From positions 224,820-288,819 of the forward strand of contig JAWBKZ010000003.1 of NCBI GenBank assembly GCA_038831005.1: 64,000 nt of DNA. The letters run 5' to 3'. How positions within the stretch are numbered: position 1 is the stretch's first letter; the number at the start of each line of letters is the position of its first letter. This DNA comes from Ignisphaera sp. (GTDB taxonomy: Archaea > Thermoproteota > Thermoprotei_A > Sulfolobales > Ignisphaeraceae). The notes beneath the pieces were generated by a model. It had not been told where the DNA came from, did not search any database, and saw only the letters and a program-made list of their open reading frames with translations. The position numbers and the translations under genes are program-made. Positions 35,127 to 44,867 of this stretch are shown piece by piece.

Positions 35127-36125
35127 GTGATAGTCATTAGAACCTCGCATGTGGGGAGCTTTCCCTTAATTTATACCCATGAAAACATTGAGAAAGTGTT
35201 ACTGGATCTATACAACATAGGTCTAGATGTTCCTCCTTATCCACAACTACGTAGTTTCATAGACATATATCTAAAACCCTTAGAATCTGCTGGACATCTA
35301 TATAATAGAAATGGGTATTACTATCTCGTCAAAGATAGAGTTGATAATATACCTAAAACAAATGTGGTTATCTATGAAGCAGAAGACACAGTAAATACTA
35401 TTAAGAAACACAACCTCTTGTTTAAATGGATTAGAGCTCCTATTACAGGTGTTTTCACTCTAGCCTCTAGAATATATGTTACTGATGGTGATAGTAGAAG
35501 TCTTGCATCAACATGTTTATCTAATAAAGAGCTAACTTTAGGAGTATTTAGAGAATTTGTTAAGAATATTGTTAAGTATATGATTGAATTAGGATTCAAT
35601 GTAGTATTTATTGATGAACCTGTGTTTAATTATATCATAGGTAGAAAGAAGATATTGTTTGACTATAGAGATGAAGAAATAATTGATGTAATTGATAGTG
35701 TTGCTAAAGTGCATAGCGGTATTGAGTTTGGGATACATATATGTGGTAAGATAAATACAAGGATCATAGACATAATTCTACAAGCTCAGAGAATTAGGTA
35801 CATAAATATAGAGCTCCATGACTCTCCATCGAATATTGATCTAGTATCAAAAGAAAGCTTAGAGAAGTACGATAAATTTATTGCTCCTGGTGTTGTAAGT
35901 GCACAGAAACCTTATGTTGAGAGTGTTGATGATGTTTTCAATATTTTGAGAACTATATACACTAAAATTGGGGATAGAATTGATCTTGTTTCAGGTGATT
36001 GTGGTTTTGGAGGATTTAAAGGTATGTTAGGCAATCAAGAGAAAGAATATAGTATAGCTCTCAATAAGCTTCGAGTAGTTGTAGAGGGTGTTAAAAAATT
36101 CAAGAATTTATCATCTAGTAAATGA
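35127..36125 (+). CDS. MetE-like cobalamin-independent methionine synthase family protein
   Basis: A 332-aa TIM-barrel protein related to the C-terminal catalytic half of MetE. TSHVGSFP lies at the N-terminus, DEPVFNY near residue 170, HICG near 210 and SGDCGFGG near 290. The His, Cys and distal Cys are the zinc ligands used to activate the thiol. It lacks the N-terminal MetE domain, as in archaeal core methionine synthases, which use a methyl donor other than folate-triglutamate. The start is GTG after GTGAG. Dph6 starts 24 bases downstream. Confidence 0.85.
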   Translation: MIVIRTSHVGSFPLIYTHENIEKVLLDLYNIGLDVPPYPQLRSFIDIYLKPLESAGHLYNRNGYYYLVKDRVDNIPKTNVVIYEAEDTVNTIKKHNLLFKWIRAPITGVFTLASRIYVTDGDSRSLASTCLSNKELTLGVFREFVKNIVKYMIELGFNVVFIDEPVFNYIIGRKKILFDYRDEEIIDVIDSVAKVHSGIEFGIHICGKINTRIIDIILQAQRIRYINIELHDSPSNIDLVSKESLEKYDKFIAPGVVSAQKPYVESVDDVFNILRTIYTKIGDRIDLVSGDCGFGGFKGMLGNQEKEYSIALNKLRVVVEGVKKFKNLSSSK

Positions 36126-36149
36126 TATAGCCTGTGTTTGGTATGATAG

Positions 36150-36866
36150 ATGAGGATATGTGCATTATTGTCGGGTGGTAAGGACAGCAACTATGCACTT
36201 TATAGAGCTCTACAAGAGGGTCTAGATATAGGATGTATTATTGTGGTTAAGTCTGCTGGAAATGACAGCTGGCTGTTCCATACAGTATATCCTGAGCTAG
36301 CTGTTCTTCAAGCAGAAGCTATGGGATTAAGAGATAGAGCGTACATAGTTGAAGTTAGTGGAGAAAAAGATAAAGAATTCATAGAGTTTAAAGAAGCTTT
36401 AAGTAAGCTGAAAAATACTATAGATTTTGACGGACTTATTTGTGGAGCTATTGCGAGTCAATATCAATTGTCTAGGTTTAAGAAAGTTTCAGAAGCTCTT
36501 GGATTAGAGCTTTATGCACCTCTATGGGGTATAGATCAAGTAGAGTATATGAGAAAGTTGGTAGAGGAGGGCTTTGTATTCATTATATCTAAGATATCGA
36601 CTATGGGGTTACCTAGAACTTTCTTAGGTGTATCTGTAGATAAATCTATAGTTGAAAAAATTATAGTATTAGCTCAGAAATATGGATTTAATCCATCATT
36701 TGAAGGAGGTGAAGCTGAAACACTAGTTGTTACAGCTCCTCATTATGCTAACGATATATGTATTGAAGGTTCAAGAAAATCTTTATCAGAATTCGAACAT
36801 ATCATTGAAATACATAGATATTGGCTTGGGAAGAAAGGTTCGAACTGTTTATCTATTTCTGGATAA
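36150..36866 (+). CDS. dph6: Diphthine--ammonia ligase
   Basis: The ATP-PPase enzyme of the last step in diphthamide formation on elongation factor 2. The PP-motif SGGKDSNYAL is at residues 8-17, and the family-specific segments GDI/GAIASQYQ, APLWGIDQ and the EGGEAETLV motif follow. Its 238 aa is the single-domain archaeal length. It lies in a short plus-strand unit with the MetE-like gene and is convergent with the RNA methyltransferase. Confidence 0.92.
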   Translation: MRICALLSGGKDSNYALYRALQEGLDIGCIIVVKSAGNDSWLFHTVYPELAVLQAEAMGLRDRAYIVEVSGEKDKEFIEFKEALSKLKNTIDFDGLICGAIASQYQLSRFKKVSEALGLELYAPLWGIDQVEYMRKLVEEGFVFIISKISTMGLPRTFLGVSVDKSIVEKIIVLAQKYGFNPSFEGGEAETLVVTAPHYANDICIEGSRKSLSEFEHIIEIHRYWLGKKGSNCLSISG

Positions 36867-36887
36867 ACTTTCACTATATTTATTTAT

Positions 36888-38159
36888 CTATTCTATGGAT
36901 TTTATGCGCGATATAAAAAAGCCTTCACATTCGTCAATATGTGGGTATGTTCTATAAACTTTATTCCATATATTATAGACTTTGTATCCTCTTGATGCTG
37001 GTATAGTTATATTCTCTAGCTCTATATCATGTAAATGGAGGATTTTTTGAATTATTTCTTCTCCTTCTTCTGGAAGTATTGAGCATGTAGCATATACTAT
37101 TCTTTCGCTATGTTTTATGGCATTTTTGAGTATAGCAAACTGAATATACTGCATTTTCTTAGGTATGTCTTGATTCATAAGCATAATCTTTATAGAAGGA
37201 TCTTTTGGTATAGCACCACTACTGCTACATGGTGCATCAACTAATGCTAAATCAGCACGTCTAGAGAGAGTCACGATCCTACTATCAGTTAAGGCTAAGT
37301 CAACTCTATCTACATTAACACCGTATTTTTTAAGTAACACCTTCATAGACATCAATCTTCTCGGAGATCTATCTAATGCAACAACTCTAGCTTTATTTTC
37401 AGTCAGTTGCATTATTAAGGAGGTTTTTATTCCAGGCGCAGCAGCAAAATCATATATTAAGTCGTCAGGCTTAGGATCCATAGCTATAACTGTCAACACA
37501 CTAGCTTTATCTTGAATAATAGCGGCACCTTCTTTAACGATCTTTAAACTTCTCACAGGTATTGGTGAACGTAATACTCGTACTATAAATGGTATGGATT
37601 TGTCTACATTAAATTCTATTCCATCACTATCTATAAGATGTAGAGCTTTATCTATATTGATTTTAAGTGTATTTATCCTTAACCATATTATTCTCCTATT
37701 CATGTGCTCCAGCATTTCTTCTACATCATTTTTATCCATAATTTCCAAAAGTCTATAATAAATCCACTTAGGGTACGAAAGACGTTGCCAAGGCTCTAGA
37801 CTAGTTATATTATCCTCTAATTCACCAAAATCTCTAGCCATAACCTTGCTTAATTTTGATGGTATGGTTAAACCAAGCTCCTTTAATTTTATGTATAGAT
37901 AAAGCTTAGCAAGAGCTCTATAACTCACATTTCTTCTGCCACTCTTTTCAGCTACACTTCTGAGAAATATGTATCGGGAAACAAAATCATGAACAATATT
38001 AAACAAGTCTTCACGTGTAAACTGAGGCGAATGACAGCTATATTTTCTGCATGTATACGTGAAAGCTCTATCTATATTTAGATTCTGTTTTTCTACCAAA
38101 TATATAGTATTTGAGATAACGGCTACAATATTGTCAACGTTTATACCCATCAATATCAC
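36888..38159 (-). CDS. RNA m5C methyltransferase, Nop2/Sun (NSUN/RsmB) family
   Basis: A 423-aa SAM-dependent enzyme that methylates cytosine-5 in tRNA or rRNA. The N-terminal helical NusB-like part (~1-130) is followed by an RNA-binding segment and the methyltransferase fold. This has motif I DFAAAPGIKTS, the ALDRSPRRLM acidic residue, DAPCSSSG (motif IV cysteine) and YATCSILPEEGE (motif VI catalytic cysteine). Both cysteines needed by the family are present. The target cannot be told from sequence. Confidence 0.93.
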   Translation of the reverse strand: MILMGINVDNIVAVISNTIYLVEKQNLNIDRAFTYTCRKYSCHSPQFTREDLFNIVHDFVSRYIFLRSVAEKSGRRNVSYRALAKLYLYIKLKELGLTIPSKLSKVMARDFGELEDNITSLEPWQRLSYPKWIYYRLLEIMDKNDVEEMLEHMNRRIIWLRINTLKINIDKALHLIDSDGIEFNVDKSIPFIVRVLRSPIPVRSLKIVKEGAAIIQDKASVLTVIAMDPKPDDLIYDFAAAPGIKTSLIMQLTENKARVVALDRSPRRLMSMKVLLKKYGVNVDRVDLALTDSRIVTLSRRADLALVDAPCSSSGAIPKDPSIKIMLMNQDIPKKMQYIQFAILKNAIKHSERIVYATCSILPEEGEEIIQKILHLHDIELENITIPASRGYKVYNIWNKVYRTYPHIDECEGFFISRIKSIE

Positions 38160-38260
38160 TTCTAGATATCTAGAAACTTTCTAGTATAATATAAGGTTTA
38201 ACTATACTATGTTCCAAATATGGACGTAAAGTATACTTGTGTATTTGATATTATATAGTG

Positions 38261-38315
38261 CTCCAGATATATGGAGTTTAATAATGATTAGATGTGATGC
38301 GCTATTAAACTCCAT
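38261..38315. repeat. 13-bp perfect inverted repeat with an overlapping smaller hairpin
   Basis: Arms 38271-38283 and 38303-38315 are perfectly complementary over 13 bp, with a 19-base spacer. A second palindrome (CTCCA 38261-38265 with TGGAG 38272-38276) shares the left arm, so two alternative hairpins compete. The element is in the 305-base divergent region between the NSUN gene and the Lrp regulator, 150 bases before the latter. No flanking duplication was seen. Confidence 0.7.
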
Positions 38316-38464
38316 ACATGATTTATGATAAATTTTATAAATTTTCCGATAACTTTTATACTCGAGTACTTAATATAGCAAAATTCGTTAAATCAGAACT
38401 TAAATATGGTATATTAACTAGTTAACCTCATTAGATTAAGTACAGATAAATTAGGTATCAAGAT

Positions 38465-38917
38465 ATGCAAGATATAGATGAAAAAGATCTATCTATAATA
38501 AATATATTGTCCCGAAATGCCAGAATAACTTTTACCGAGTTGGCTAAGCATGTCAATCTTAGTGATGTAGCTGTAATAAAGAGGATTAAGAAACTGGAAA
38601 ATAAAGTCATAAAAAGATATACAATAGAAGTTGATCCTCGAATGCTTACATATAAAGTTGTATCTATTACAGGTATTGATGTAGATCCAGATAAGCTGTT
38701 CTCTATGGTAGATTACCTAAAGGTGAAAGATTATGTCAAAGGCTTATGGCTCGCAACCGGAGATCATGCATTAATAGCTGTTATATGGGCTCAAGATGAA
38801 AACGAGATTTCGTATATTCACAAAGAAATCTCAAGTATTGAAGGAGTTAAGAGAGTTTGTCCCGCGATAATTCTCAGAACTGTAAAGGATGTAGATATGT
38901 TATTCAAATTAGACTAA
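38465..38917 (+). CDS. Lrp/AsnC-family transcriptional regulator
   Basis: A 150-aa regulator with an N-terminal winged helix (LSIINILSRNARITFTELAK... LSDVAVIKRIKKLE) and a C-terminal RAM-type alpha-beta domain that would bind an amino acid or other ligand and oligomerise. In-frame ATG 38465 is used. The upstream gap contains AT-rich boxes and an inverted repeat that could be targets of self-regulation. The regulated genes are not evident. Confidence 0.92.
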   Translation: MQDIDEKDLSIINILSRNARITFTELAKHVNLSDVAVIKRIKKLENKVIKRYTIEVDPRMLTYKVVSITGIDVDPDKLFSMVDYLKVKDYVKGLWLATGDHALIAVIWAQDENEISYIHKEISSIEGVKRVCPAIILRTVKDVDMLFKLD

Positions 38918-38988
38918 TATTTATAAGCATTGTATCGAACTTTAGAGTTTTATTATGGTACAGATACATTAGCATTGTTTTTAATTGT

Positions 38989-39570
38989 CTACTGCTCTTT
39001 ACCTCCTTTCTCAAATATAGATCTTAAGATCTGGAGGACAATATCTTCTATCACATTACTACTGCTTTTCTTTTCTATAGGTGGAGATACTTTCTCTCCC
39101 TTTACAGCTTTCATAGCTCTTTCTTCAAAATTCTCTAGTATTAACTTAAGTTCGAATTCATATAGAACTCCCTCATACTTCTCTTGGTATTTTATTTCAC
39201 CACTCTCATCAACATAGAGCACGATTGTTGTTGGTGATGCATGTACATCATAATGTTTAAAGCTCTCTGACGCAGCTTTAGACGTACAATCTCTAGCGAA
39301 CCAGTTACATAATATTACAACAAAATACAAATTGTTTTTTGTGTTGGCATTATTTTGAACAAATGGAAACCATATATTGTCGTATTTTCTACAAGCAGAA
39401 CATTTAGCGTTATCGAAATACAGCACATATATACCTTTTTTATCAGGTTTATAGGAATCTCCATCAGATCTTAGGAATATCCATACGCTATTCTTGGGGT
39501 CATAAAGATATATACCATTCTGTGACGTTTCATTAACAATCTTGAGCGTTGAACTACTATCGCTCATCAA
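38989..39570 (-). CDS. Cytosolic thioredoxin-fold protein
   Basis: A 193-aa protein with CSAC in FDNAKCSACRKYD, a redox-type CxxC, and the cis-proline loop in HASPTTIVLYVDESG. The central domain (~45-150) is thioredoxin-like. A helical C-terminal extension with many Lys/Glu follows. No signal peptide is visible. Two further cysteines (NWFARDC, VILC) could take part. It is convergent with the Lrp gene (71 bases between stops). The substrate is unknown. Confidence 0.82.
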   Translation of the reverse strand: MMSDSSSTLKIVNETSQNGIYLYDPKNSVWIFLRSDGDSYKPDKKGIYVLYFDNAKCSACRKYDNIWFPFVQNNANTKNNLYFVVILCNWFARDCTSKAASESFKHYDVHASPTTIVLYVDESGEIKYQEKYEGVLYEFELKLILENFEERAMKAVKGEKVSPPIEKKSSSNVIEDIVLQILRSIFEKGGKEQ

Positions 39571-39806
39571 CTATACCTCTATACTGTTACTACAATCTAA
39601 CTTAGCTCTAATAGATATTTCAGAAGCTATATAAGTGTAACTATGTAAAAACATAACAGATATGTTAAAACATATCATGGCTTAACTCGGAGAAATATTG
39701 ACAATGATAGCATCCTTGGAATCGGTTTCAGTAAGTTACATCATACAGAAATTTTCATGATGTTGTACAAGTATGGTTTAATGTGGGTGTGTTGTGTTAA
39801 TTAGTA

Positions 39807-39931
39807 ACCCGGTCCCGGCTTAGGTGGGCTACGGCCCCTTTCGGAAGCCACAGCCACACCTAACACGGCTGGCTTAACTTCCGGGATCGAACGAGTCCGG
39901 GTGTTACCCAGCCGCTATGGCCGGGCCGGGC
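39807..39931 (-). rRNA. rrf: 5S ribosomal RNA
   Basis: On the minus strand the sequence carries the universal 5S features: a 5' end GCCCGGCCCGGC pairing with the 3' GCCGGGACCGGG to close helix I, CCAUAGCGGC, the loop around CCCGGACUCG..UCGAUCCCGGAAGUUAAGCC, and the distal arm GGCUUCCGAAAGGGGCC. Ends are estimated to within a few bases. It is far from any 16S/23S genes in the window, as in other Crenarchaeota where 5S is unlinked. Confidence 0.95.
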
Positions 39932-39954
39932 TATAGTCATCTTTGTATGTCCTG

Positions 39955-39963
39955 ATTTATAAG
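39955..39963 (-). promoter_or_regulatory. TATA box of the 5S rRNA gene
   Basis: On the minus strand CTTATAAAT lies 24-32 bases upstream of the 5S 5' end, ideal archaeal promoter spacing. Confidence 0.7.
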
Positions 39964-39982
39964 CTTTAATAAGCCTATGATG

Positions 39983-40294
39983 TTATAATTGTTGTTTTTT
40001 CTGTGTATATAATGCGTATATGTAGTCTATTACCATATTGTTTCCACATTTAGGACATGAACCCTCAATTTTTCCAACGAAATCTCCTTCTCGAAATTCT
40101 CGTTCGGCACTATAATCTTTGTTTAGACACTTGATTACTGTTGTGAATTTGTGTGGAATTTCTTCTTGATATATGTGCTGTCTTTTCTTCATATAGCTGA
40201 AACCAGCATGAATCATATAAACAATCATGCCTAAGACAGCTATTATGAGTATAAGGGTTAGCGGTGTATCTGTCTGTAGATGTATGATCATCAT
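39983..40294 (-). CDS. Small membrane protein with C-terminal zinc ribbon-like motif
   Basis: A 103-aa protein with one N-terminal transmembrane helix (residues ~10-32) and a cytoplasmic tail containing IKCLNKDYS and CPKCGNNM. The three cysteines (one C plus CxxC) could bind metal. Its ATG follows directly on the stop of the DUF1512 gene, implying co-translation and a shared membrane complex (inference). The family is not recognised. Confidence 0.8.
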   Translation of the reverse strand: MMIIHLQTDTPLTLILIIAVLGMIVYMIHAGFSYMKKRQHIYQEEIPHKFTTVIKCLNKDYSAEREFREGDFVGKIEGSCPKCGNNMVIDYIYALYTQKKQQL

Positions 40295-41425
40295 TTAATA
40301 TACACCGACTGTGTTTCCTATTCCCACAACTATAACGTTGTCTCCAGGCTTCGTTCTATTTTTGATAATATCTAGAACTATTTCGTAAGCTTTTTCAACT
40401 CCATCAATAATTTCTCGCTTTATGGGCTTAATGGCTTCATCATTACTCATCTTTACTATAACGGCATCAAGTGGTGCATTACATTTTACTGCTATTCTCT
40501 CTATCTCTATTTTTTCAGGTCCAGGATCTCCTATGGCTGCTCCAACACCTTCGGCTACTAAACCTGTTTTTTCACCTTCAAGTTTAAGGGCTGCATCTAT
40601 TGTTATAATTCGTGCTACTTTATAGGAAAGCATTTCAGCTATTTTGGCAACAGCCTTTCCTGGTCGTCCTACTGTAGAGCCAGGTCCTTTTGCTTTAATT
40701 ACATATACATTTCTGTTCTCGATATTAACGACGCTATATACGGTATCATCCTCTATATCTATTCTAGATGCGTTTCCAATTAGTTTGTATGCAACTAAAG
40801 GACCTACACTATCACCTATGGGGATGCCTTTGACTATACCATCAATAGCCTTAGCGTAAGGTATAAGCTCTCTAAGTAATTGAGGTAACATTAAGTATAG
40901 TTGCATTAATAGAACCCAGTTTTCGTACTTTCTACCTAGTAAATAGTAGTGTCTCAATATTTTATATACTGTATATAGAGCTGATGCTATAGATAATGAT
41001 ATGGCAATATTGTTTCGTGTATGTATACTGAGTTCTGGAGCAAGTTTTTCTAGATCATTTTTAAACTTCTGCTCATTTACCGTAATGACATGGTCTAATC
41101 TCCTTATGATATCAGTAGGCTCTATAGAGACAGGCTCTATAACGAAATAGTTCTCCAGAGTGGTATCAACAAACTTACTGTTATCCTTTATACCTAATCT
41201 AGAGAGATACGATTTAACTTTATTAATACTCTCAACAATAAGTCCCTCTATTAGTGATAATCTAGAGGCTACGCCTCGCTCATATCTAACGAATTGTGCT
41301 TTCTGTGGCAAATCCGTGAACAGATATAGAAAGAACATTATATAAAATAGTATTGAAAGTATCATACTCCAGTTATCGCTTCCTAACTGTTGTAGTACAG
41401 TAGCATTCATATCGTATAGCCCCAA
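40295..41425 (-). CDS. DUF1512-family membrane-anchored protein
   Basis: A 376-aa crenarchaeal protein that I recognise as DUF1512, of unknown function. A single transmembrane helix (residues ~18-38) is followed by a helical domain. A C-terminal alpha-beta domain contains glycine-rich segments (AKGPGSTVGRPGKAVAKI, VAEGVGAAIGDPGPEK, VVGIGNTVGVY), suggesting ligand or nucleotide binding. Immediately upstream of the small zinc-ribbon membrane protein. Confidence 0.87.
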   Translation of the reverse strand: MGLYDMNATVLQQLGSDNWSMILSILFYIMFFLYLFTDLPQKAQFVRYERGVASRLSLIEGLIVESINKVKSYLSRLGIKDNSKFVDTTLENYFVIEPVSIEPTDIIRRLDHVITVNEQKFKNDLEKLAPELSIHTRNNIAISLSIASALYTVYKILRHYYLLGRKYENWVLLMQLYLMLPQLLRELIPYAKAIDGIVKGIPIGDSVGPLVAYKLIGNASRIDIEDDTVYSVVNIENRNVYVIKAKGPGSTVGRPGKAVAKIAEMLSYKVARIITIDAALKLEGEKTGLVAEGVGAAIGDPGPEKIEIERIAVKCNAPLDAVIVKMSNDEAIKPIKREIIDGVEKAYEIVLDIIKNRTKPGDNVIVVGIGNTVGVY

Positions 41426-41521
41426 TATGTCTAGCTAGTTCTGTTATCTCTGAGTTATTAAATATCTATAGTTTGTTATCAAAATTTAATTCATTTATGA
41501 GATACAAAACACCATAGAAAA

Positions 41522-42448
41522 TCAGCATTGATCTGTTGTAACTATTACGTTGCCTTGTTTATCGATAACTAATGTATGTTCGAATTGAGTTACTATTCCA
41601 TAATTTCTTTCAACTAGAACAGGATATCTAGTCAAAAGCCCCTTTAAAGCAAGCTCTTGAAGTATTTTCTCGATTAAGGTTTCTGAGAAAATATCTGTAT
41701 ACCATCTTATTGCGAAAGGAAGTGTCCTTCTAAGTGAATATATGTATGAATAGAACTTGTGTGATTCGTTGCTAAGCTTACTTATTTTTTTGGGATTGTA
41801 CACCAAAGCATATATGGTCACACTTTTTTTGTCTTCAACAAAACCAGCACCGTTTGTAGCAAATGGCTCTATAGCATATGTGTTTCCTGGGCGGAATTTC
41901 CCCAAGTTTAATTGGTCATTGAAGTTAGGGATGGTTTCACCTGCATGAATATCATATCTATCAATCCTATGGCCACTAAGGTTATATATGGGCTTGAATC
42001 CGTAATTCTTTATGGTTTTCTCTATAATGACGCCAATATCACTAAACCTCTTGCCAATAGCTACTGCGGCTAAAGCTTTCTCGAGAGCTTGTTGAGTAGC
42101 TTCAACAAGCGGTCTATGCATATCCGATAAAGATATTGTTGTAGCTGTATCAGCTATATAGCCATCTATATGGACGCCTATATCTATTTTCACAGCAGAT
42201 CCATAGTTAATTGACGTAGCATCATTAGGTATTGGTGTGTAATGAGCAGCTATGCTGTCTATCGAAATATTTACAGGAAATGCAGGTTGACCTCCGAGTT
42301 CCATTATCCTTTGTTCAATAAAGTTAGCTATATCAATAAGCTTTAAGCCAGGTCTCACATACTTTTCAGCATCTTTTCTAACAGTACAGGCTATTTTTCC
42401 TGCACGTATGTATAGTTCTAGTTCAGCATTTTCCAAGTCTTTCACCAT
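41522..42448 (-). CDS. map: Methionine aminopeptidase, type II
   Basis: Removes the initiator methionine from nascent proteins. The pita-bread fold's metal ligands are visible: DIGVHIDGYIADTA (two aspartates), GHRIDRYDIHAGETIP (His), EPFATNG (Glu) and FEHTLVI (Glu). The insertion between them (~195-270) marks type II, as in other archaea. Its 308 aa are typical. Divergent from the metallo-hydrolase gene at 42538. Confidence 0.95.
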   Translation of the reverse strand: MVKDLENAELELYIRAGKIACTVRKDAEKYVRPGLKLIDIANFIEQRIMELGGQPAFPVNISIDSIAAHYTPIPNDATSINYGSAVKIDIGVHIDGYIADTATTISLSDMHRPLVEATQQALEKALAAVAIGKRFSDIGVIIEKTIKNYGFKPIYNLSGHRIDRYDIHAGETIPNFNDQLNLGKFRPGNTYAIEPFATNGAGFVEDKKSVTIYALVYNPKKISKLSNESHKFYSYIYSLRRTLPFAIRWYTDIFSETLIEKILQELALKGLLTRYPVLVERNYGIVTQFEHTLVIDKQGNVIVTTDQC

Positions 42449-42537
42449 CTATCGGAATAAGAGGAGATAACCTAGTTTTATCAGATTCACAGAAACAGAT
42501 TAAAACTAGATCTATATAGATCTCTTTGGGACGTTAT

Positions 42538-43230
42538 ATGGGTAGACTTAGATGGTTAGGTCATGCAGCTTTTGTTATAGAGTTATCGAGGTTAACTATG
42601 CTAATAGATCCTTGGATAACAAATCCATTATCTCACTACAGAAGTATTGAAGGGTTCTTAAAGGATTATAGCAAGGTAGATCTGATCATCGTTACACATG
42701 ATCATGGAGACCATGTGGGTGAAGCCATCGAACTACTTAGTAAGTATAGAGAATCTAGAGTTGTGGCATTATATGAATTAGCTGAATACATAGCAAAAGA
42801 GGCAAGAGCTGTTGATAGAGCTATAGCTGCTAATATGGGCGGTCCTATAAAGATAGACGATATAGTTCTAGTTTTCACGGAAGCCACCCATAGCTCAACA
42901 AGATCCCACCCCAGCGGAGTAGTAATCATGTCGGATGAAGGTACCATATATCATGCTGGAGATACGGGTTTATTTATGGACATGGTGCTTATAGGAGAAC
43001 TCTATAAACCAACAATAGCTTTGCTCCCTATTGGTGGACATTTCACTATGGGCATAAAGGAGGCAGTTAAAGCTGTAGAACTGATAAAACCTAGGTATGC
43101 CATACCTATGCATTACAACACTTTTGAGCTAATAAAAGCAGATCCTGAAGAATTTGCAAAATTAGTAAGAGATAGATTATCCTCAGTAGTCCCCATAGTA
43201 TTAAAGCCAAATGATGTATGGAGTTTCTAA
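42538..43230 (+). CDS. UPF0173 metal-dependent hydrolase (metallo-beta-lactamase fold)
   Basis: A metallo-beta-lactamase-fold protein with LRWLGHAAFVIE at the N-terminus, THDHGDHVG (metal ligands), HAGDTGLF and a final PMHYNTFELI segment, characteristic of UPF0173. The substrate is unknown. The ATG at 42538 gives the family's usual N-terminus. A TTG at 42526 would add four residues. Confidence 0.9.
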   Translation: MGRLRWLGHAAFVIELSRLTMLIDPWITNPLSHYRSIEGFLKDYSKVDLIIVTHDHGDHVGEAIELLSKYRESRVVALYELAEYIAKEARAVDRAIAANMGGPIKIDDIVLVFTEATHSSTRSHPSGVVIMSDEGTIYHAGDTGLFMDMVLIGELYKPTIALLPIGGHFTMGIKEAVKAVELIKPRYAIPMHYNTFELIKADPEEFAKLVRDRLSSVVPIVLKPNDVWSF

Positions 43231-43346
43231 CATCGATAGGCCGAGATCAATGATGTAGCAAGATATGGTGCTATATCGATTATTTGGCGATAAAAATATA
43301 ATCCTAAGTCGTCAGATCTTCATATTGATAGATACGTACACTATGT

Positions 43347-44867
43347 ATGCGGGGATGTATAATTGTTTTGAGTACAGAACCGCTAAGTAGAGGAGAACTA
43401 GAAATACTTTTAGTGCTTGTTAGAGTATCCCAACAACTATCAGTAGAAGAAATAGCGAGCAAGGCCGGGATACCTATATCAACTGTATTCTCAATATCAG
43501 AATTAATGAAGGAGAAAGGTTTAGTCGAGATTTTAGAAAACGAAGTTATGTATGCTAAGACTACCGATGAAGGCAGAAAATATCTAGAAGGATTACCTGA
43601 AGAAATATTGGTAAACGTTATTAGAGAGCATGGCGAAGAAATCGATATACATTCTGTGGAAGAAATTATGGGTAAAGATCTAGTAACAATAGCTGTGGGT
43701 TGGGCCCGAAGAAGGGGATGGATAGAAATAGTAAAGGAGAGGAATATAATAAGATTTGTACGTTATGAACCCTTAGTGAAACATCGCGAACTCTTGAAAC
43801 AATTCCTAGAGGATAGAGAATTACCTAACGATATAGAAAACGACAGCATCTTTATAGAGCTTGTAAAAAGGAAATTGATAAATGTGTATAAGAAGAAAAT
43901 CAAGATTGTTAAACTAGCTATACCTTTGGAGAAAGCGAAAGAGATTCTGAGCTATGGTGAAGGAATTTCTAGGCTCACTCATGAGGTTATAGTCAAAGAA
44001 CTCTGGAGAAATTATACGATCAAATCCTACAATCTAGCGGCCTTACCTCCTATAAAGTATTTGGGTAAGAGGCATTTCTTCAAAGAATTCATAAAATTCA
44101 TTAGCGAAATTATGGAGACTTTGGGTTTTGTTGAGGTAAGAGACGACTATGTTATTCCTGAGCTATGGAATTTCGACATACTGTTTCAAGCACAAGATCA
44201 TCCTTCTAGAGATATACATGATATCCTTATGGTTGATGGTTCAGCCGATTTGTCGATGTTCAATGATATTGTTGATAGAGTGAAGAGAGTTCATGAAAAA
44301 GGTGGTTATTCTGGTAGTACAGGTTGGGGCTATGTATGGTCTCATCAAAAGGCAGCTAAACTAATATTAAGGTCCCATACCACAGCTGTAACTGCTAGAG
44401 CATTAACAGTATATAGAGAGCCTCCAGTTAGGCTTTACTCTATAGCCAGAGTCTTTAGGAGAGATAATCCGGATGCAAGACATTCGCCAGAGTTTACGAA
44501 TTTTGATGGTGTTATAATGGAGAAGGATTTCAACTTTAGAAAGCTTTTGGGTTTACTGACACAGATACTCATGTCTCTAGGTATAGAAAAGATTAAATTT
44601 AAACCAGCATACTTTCCCTTTACAGAACCTAGTGTTGAAGGATACGGATATGTTCCAGGATATGGATGGATTGAGATCTTTGGTGCTGGTATGTTTAGAC
44701 CAGAAGTACTCGAAATGCTGGGTGTAGAACATCCTGTAGGTGCATGGGGTATGGGTGTCGAAAGACTAGCCATGGTTGTTTATGGTATAGACGATATACG
44801 TCTTCTTTTCTCTAGGGACATAGAGTTTACACGTAAGTTCCCTATAATAAAGATCATTAAAGGATGA
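43347..44867 (+). CDS. pheS: Phenylalanine--tRNA ligase alpha subunit
   Basis: The catalytic subunit of the (alpha-beta)2 class II enzyme. The N-terminal winged-helix modules (~1-200) of the archaeal/eukaryotic type bind tRNA. The class II core follows with motif 2 FRRDNPDARHSPEFTNFDG, the YFPFTEPSVEG segment and motif 3 GAWGMGVERLAM. Its 506 aa match archaeal PheS. Its stop overlaps the pheT start by 4 bases (ATGA). The ATG at 43347 is used; a TTG at 43368 is also possible. Confidence 0.96.
   Translation: MRGCIIVLSTEPLSRGELEILLVLVRVSQQLSVEEIASKAGIPISTVFSISELMKEKGLVEILENEVMYAKTTDEGRKYLEGLPEEILVNVIREHGEEIDIHSVEEIMGKDLVTIAVGWARRRGWIEIVKERNIIRFVRYEPLVKHRELLKQFLEDRELPNDIENDSIFIELVKRKLINVYKKKIKIVKLAIPLEKAKEILSYGEGISRLTHEVIVKELWRNYTIKSYNLAALPPIKYLGKRHFFKEFIKFISEIMETLGFVEVRDDYVIPELWNFDILFQAQDHPSRDIHDILMVDGSADLSMFNDIVDRVKRVHEKGGYSGSTGWGYVWSHQKAAKLILRSHTTAVTARALTVYREPPVRLYSIARVFRRDNPDARHSPEFTNFDGVIMEKDFNFRKLLGLLTQILMSLGIEKIKFKPAYFPFTEPSVEGYGYVPGYGWIEIFGAGMFRPEVLEMLGVEHPVGAWGMGVERLAMVVYGIDDIRLLFSRDIEFTRKFPIIKIIKG

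Noticed and set aside
39659..39676. Small hairpin upstream of the thioredoxin-fold gene (GATATG/CATATC)
   Set aside because: A 6-8 bp AT-rich palindrome is common by chance in this composition and has no supporting context.
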